Of a stretch of 34,678 bases of DNA, positions 33,028 through 34,678 are shown piece after piece (positions within the stretch are counted from its first letter, which is position 1; each line of letters begins with the position of its first letter). The translations under genes were made by a program, and so were the position numbers. The notes under the pieces were generated by a model, which was not told the DNA's origin, did no database searches, and saw nothing but the letters and a program-made list of their open reading frames with translations. The DNA lies in assembly GCF_944387275.1 (NCBI RefSeq), contig NZ_CALXEG010000035.1, positions 1 through 34,678 of the forward strand. Reading direction: 5' to 3'. Source of the stretch: an uncultured Pseudoflavonifractor sp. Its GTDB lineage: Bacteria > Bacillota > Clostridia > Oscillospirales > Oscillospiraceae.

Positions 33028-33399
33028 TCAGAACAGGCGGAGGAACTGGCCCACCACCACCGCCGCCATCACCACCACCGCCAGGGAGGCGGCGGCGTCC
33101 AGGGCCAGGCGGAGCCGGTGGGGGCGGCGGACACGGGGCGCGCCGCCGTCAGAGGCGCTTTTGTCCCCGGCGGGGGCGCATTCCCCGGCAGAACCGGCGT
33201 CGGGTTGGGCTTCCTCCTCCGGCTCCCCGGCCAGGGCCCGGCGGCAGGCGTCAAAGTCCAGCACCTTCCCCTCCGGCCGGGGCGCCTTGGGCCGGGAACG
33301 GAGAAAGAGCATATCCCTGGGCGCGGGGGCGGCCTCCCCGCTGGCCATGTGGTATACAGTCAGACGCCGCGCGTCCAGGCGGTAGTAGATGGTCTCCAT
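33028..33399 (-). CDS. Tail-anchored membrane protein of unknown function
   Basis: 123 aa from ATG 33399, 7 nt after GGGAGGG. The N-terminal 60 residues are soluble and include a short beta-rich start (METIYYRLDARRLTVYHMASGE) and a helix (LDFDACRRALAG). A disordered acidic and Gly/Ala-rich linker follows, then a basic patch (RVRRPHRLRL) and one C-terminal transmembrane helix ending in GQFLRLF. The topology is cytoplasmic domain with C-terminal anchor. I do not recognise the family. The upstream region has two candidate LexA boxes, so an SOS-linked role is possible. It is not YneA, which has an N-terminal helix and a LysM domain. Confidence 0.75.
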   Translation of the reverse strand: METIYYRLDARRLTVYHMASGEAAPAPRDMLFLRSRPKAPRPEGKVLDFDACRRALAGEPEEEAQPDAGSAGECAPAGDKSASDGGAPRVRRPHRLRLALDAAASLAVVVMAAVVVGQFLRLF

Positions 33400-33500
33400 G
33401 GCGTTCCCTCCCGGCTTTGATGGGTCCAGAATAGCACATATTGCGTCCTATAAACCGGACTTTTAGATTCCGCCCCGGCAGGTGGTTCTCCCGCCGTTAT

Positions 33501-33538
33501 GGAACTTGTGTTCGAATATAGGATACAACAAATGTTCG
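33501..33538 (-). promoter_or_regulatory. Two candidate LexA (SOS) boxes
   Basis: On the minus strand CGAACACAAGTTCC (33514-33501) fits the Firmicutes consensus CGAACRNRYGTTYC at all but one position; CGAACATTTGTTGT (33538-33525) fits less well (three mismatches). Their centres are 24 bp apart. They lie about 100 bp upstream of the tail-anchored protein. A TTGCTT/TATCCT pair could be a promoter overlapping them, but it is weak. Confidence 0.5.
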
Positions 33539-33622
33539 AAAAAAGCAAGAGGGTTTTTCATCTTTTTTCGACCGGCCCCGTCCCGGAGCGGGAGAACGCG
33601 CCTTTGACCTCCCCGGCAGGCT

Positions 33623-33844
33623 TCAGCCGTCCTGGGTCCCCTCGCCGGTGTCCTTGTCCCCGGCGGGGGAGAGGAGCTGGTAGATCTTCTCCGCCACCGG
33701 CGGCTCGCCTCCAGCCGCCCGCCAGCCGGCCGCAAAGGCCAGCCGCACCATGGAAAACAGATAATTCTCCGCCTCGTCGTACTCGTGCCGCTCCAAAAAC
33801 GCGGAAAACGCCGCTTCAAAGTCGTTTGTGTACATTTTTATCAC
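33623..33844 (-). CDS. Small helical protein of unknown function
   Basis: 73 aa from a GTG at 33844, or 70 aa from ATG 33835; neither has a strong ribosome site. The sequence is mainly alpha-helical: FEAAFSAFLERHEYDEAENYLFSMVRLAFAAGWRAAGG, then a short helix and an acidic disordered end (AGDKDTGEGTQDG). It has no Cys or catalytic motif and no membrane segment. It is transcribed away from a ribbon-helix-helix gene across a symmetric region, so it may be regulated by that protein. I do not recognise the family. Confidence 0.6.
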   Translation of the reverse strand: MIKMYTNDFEAAFSAFLERHEYDEAENYLFSMVRLAFAAGWRAAGGEPPVAEKIYQLLSPAGDKDTGEGTQDG

Positions 33845-33857
33845 ATCGCCACTATTT

Positions 33858-33916
33858 TACACGATTAAACACTATAATGCAAAAGGAAATCGTGAATTAT
33901 AGTATCATCTCGTGTA
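33858..33916. promoter_or_regulatory. Overlapping divergent promoters inside a nested inverted repeat
   Basis: TACACGA (33858-33864) with TCGTGTA (33910-33916) and ACTATAAT (33871-33878) with ATTATAGT (33896-33903) share one centre at 33887. The inner arms contain a TATAAT on each strand (33873-33878 plus; 33896-33901 minus). Good -35 boxes are lacking. A further CACGATT/AATCGTG pair (33860-33866, 33888-33894) overlaps. The layout suggests an operator for the small DNA-binding protein next door. Confidence 0.6.
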
Positions 33917-33927
33917 GAGGTGATACC

Positions 33928-34089
33928 GTGAAACCTTTGAAAAAAAGTGTCAGTATTACACTGGATATGCCTGTTTTGGAACAGATTCAGGCACTGGCAG
34001 AGGGGGAGGACCGGTCCCTGTCCAGCTATATCAACCTGGTGCTCAAGGCCCACCTGGAGGACCTGGAGAAAAAGAAACAGCAGCAGTAA
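33928..34089 (+). CDS. Ribbon-helix-helix DNA-binding protein (Arc/CopG type)
   Basis: 53 aa from GTG 33928, with GAGGTGAT about 4-11 nt upstream. The fold is readable: strand KKSVSITLDMP (the DNA-contacting ribbon), helix A LEQIQALAEGEDRS, turn, helix B LSSYINLVLKAHLEDLEKK. The alternating pattern S-V-S-I-T-L is the usual CopG/Arc ribbon. It would act as a dimer on a palindromic site, most simply the nested inverted repeat just upstream of its own start. Such proteins are often antitoxins or plasmid copy regulators; no toxin-like gene follows, and the only close partner is the small divergent protein. A 15-bp hairpin follows. Confidence 0.82.
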   Translation: MKPLKKSVSITLDMPVLEQIQALAEGEDRSLSSYINLVLKAHLEDLEKKKQQQ

Positions 34090-34091
34090 CG

Positions 34092-34125
34092 ACAAGCCCG
34101 CGCCGCAAAAGCGGCGCGGGCTTGT
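34092..34125 (+). terminator. Hairpin after the ribbon-helix-helix gene
   Basis: A 15-bp perfect stem ACAAGCCCGCGCCGC (34092-34106) with 34111-34125, loop AAAA, directly after the stop. No U-run follows. Confidence 0.65.
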
Positions 34126-34156
34126 CTGCGGTTTGATGGGCGGCGGAGGTTGTCCC

Positions 34157-34359
34157 CCTCATCCGTCTGGCCTTCGGCCAGCCACCTTCCCCCCAGGGGG
34201 AAGGCTTTGGGCACGGTGCTTTCTCTGGCTTCCCCCTCTGGGGGAAGCTGTCGAGCGCCAGCGAGACTGATGAGGGGGACTGCGGCGCTCACTGTAACCT
34301 TTCCCCTCATCCGTCCCAGTGTGCGCACTGGGGCACCTTCCCCCCAGGGGGAAGGCTTT
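34157..34359 (+). repeat. Repeat cluster R7 (A, A', A)
   Basis: Three short modules: A at about 34157-34208 (inner CTGGCC-TTC-GGCCAG), A' at about 34228-34277 (inner with tandem GA, GTC-GA-GC-GCCA-GC-GA-GAC), A at about 34303-34358 (inner CCCAGTG-TGCG-CACTGGG), the last ending in GGGGGAAGGCTTTTTT, a full terminator-like structure. No B, C or D. Confidence 0.8.
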
Positions 34360-34363
34360 TTTC

Positions 34364-34389
34364 TCCACAAAATACCCGTAAAATGTGGA
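34364..34389. promoter_or_regulatory. Inverted repeat TCCACA-N14-TGTGGA, copy 4
   Basis: TCCACA at 34364-34369 and TGTGGA at 34384-34389 with 14 bp between, between the last A module and the lepA terminator. Confidence 0.6.
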
Positions 34390-34392
34390 AAA

Positions 34393-34421
34393 TCCGCCGG
34401 GAGCAGCTTGCTCCCGGCGGA
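34393..34421 (-). terminator. Terminator of lepA
   Basis: A 13-bp perfect stem TCCGCCGGGAGCA (34393-34405) with 34409-34421, loop GCT; read on the minus strand it is followed by TTTTCC. Confidence 0.85.
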
Positions 34422-34429
34422 TGCTATGT

Positions 34430-34678
<249 letters not shown>

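Noticed and set aside
34157..34359. Three evenly spaced palindromic units that could suggest a CRISPR array
   Set aside because: Units are about 70 bp apart but differ in inner stems and type (A, A', A), spacers are not of equal length, and there are no cas genes.

Overview
The window reads as chromosome of a GC-rich, low-motility-type Gram-positive anaerobe of the Clostridia, most like the gut Oscillospiraceae (Flavonifractor/Lawsonibacter-like); the genus is an inference. The support is: a T-box leader in front of a dimeric-type glycyl-tRNA synthetase, a TPP riboswitch with transcriptional attenuator in front of thiT, a c-di-GMP-I riboswitch in front of an LPXTG surface protein, a candidate WalR box at a LysM/G5/M23 cell-wall hydrolase, candidate LexA boxes of the Firmicutes type, AGGAGG-like ribosome binding sites throughout, and many G/C-rich interspersed palindromic repeats.

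Layout. 1-1896 is the end of an integrative element: the tail of an excisionase-like protein, a tyrosine integrase, an intact element-borne tRNA-Arg(CCT), and then the 5' half of the host tRNA-Arg(CCT), broken at the anticodon loop. From about 1897 the sequence is core chromosome: typA; a small membrane protein, lspA and an RluA-family pseudouridine synthase in one operon; a GNAT acetyltransferase; a TPP-riboswitch operon (thiT plus a Cof-type HAD phosphatase); an M20 peptidase (pepD type) and a YtaF/MntP-like membrane protein; an HD protein and MATE transporter operon; a radical SAM protein; a second MATE transporter divergent from a MerR-family activator with a textbook 19-bp-spacer promoter; the large beta-helix LPXTG protein under c-di-GMP control; mnmA, a small membrane protein and mnmG; a metallophosphoesterase; the M23 hydrolase; an LTA-synthase-like sulfatase; glyQS with T-box; a possible SOS-regulated tail-anchored protein; a divergent pair including a ribbon-helix-helix protein; and the 3' end of lepA.

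Most long gaps are filled by one family of modular repeats (clusters near 5972, 8609, 11087, 22430, 24400, 27735, 30455 and 34157). A short module (A) carries a constant outer hairpin and an inner hairpin whose stem sequence changes from copy to copy while pairing is kept; longer modules (B, C, D) are present in different orders. Beside four of these clusters lies a perfect inverted repeat TCCACA-N14-TGTGGA with exactly the same spacing each time. These two observations, the tRNA-Arg replacement at the element border, and a 61-bp duplication of the glyQS 3' end that differs only at synonymous positions are the least explained things in the window.

All calls come from reading the sequence; no database search, folding program or alignment program was run. 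Family names rest on visible motifs, and repeat module boundaries are approximate by several bases.
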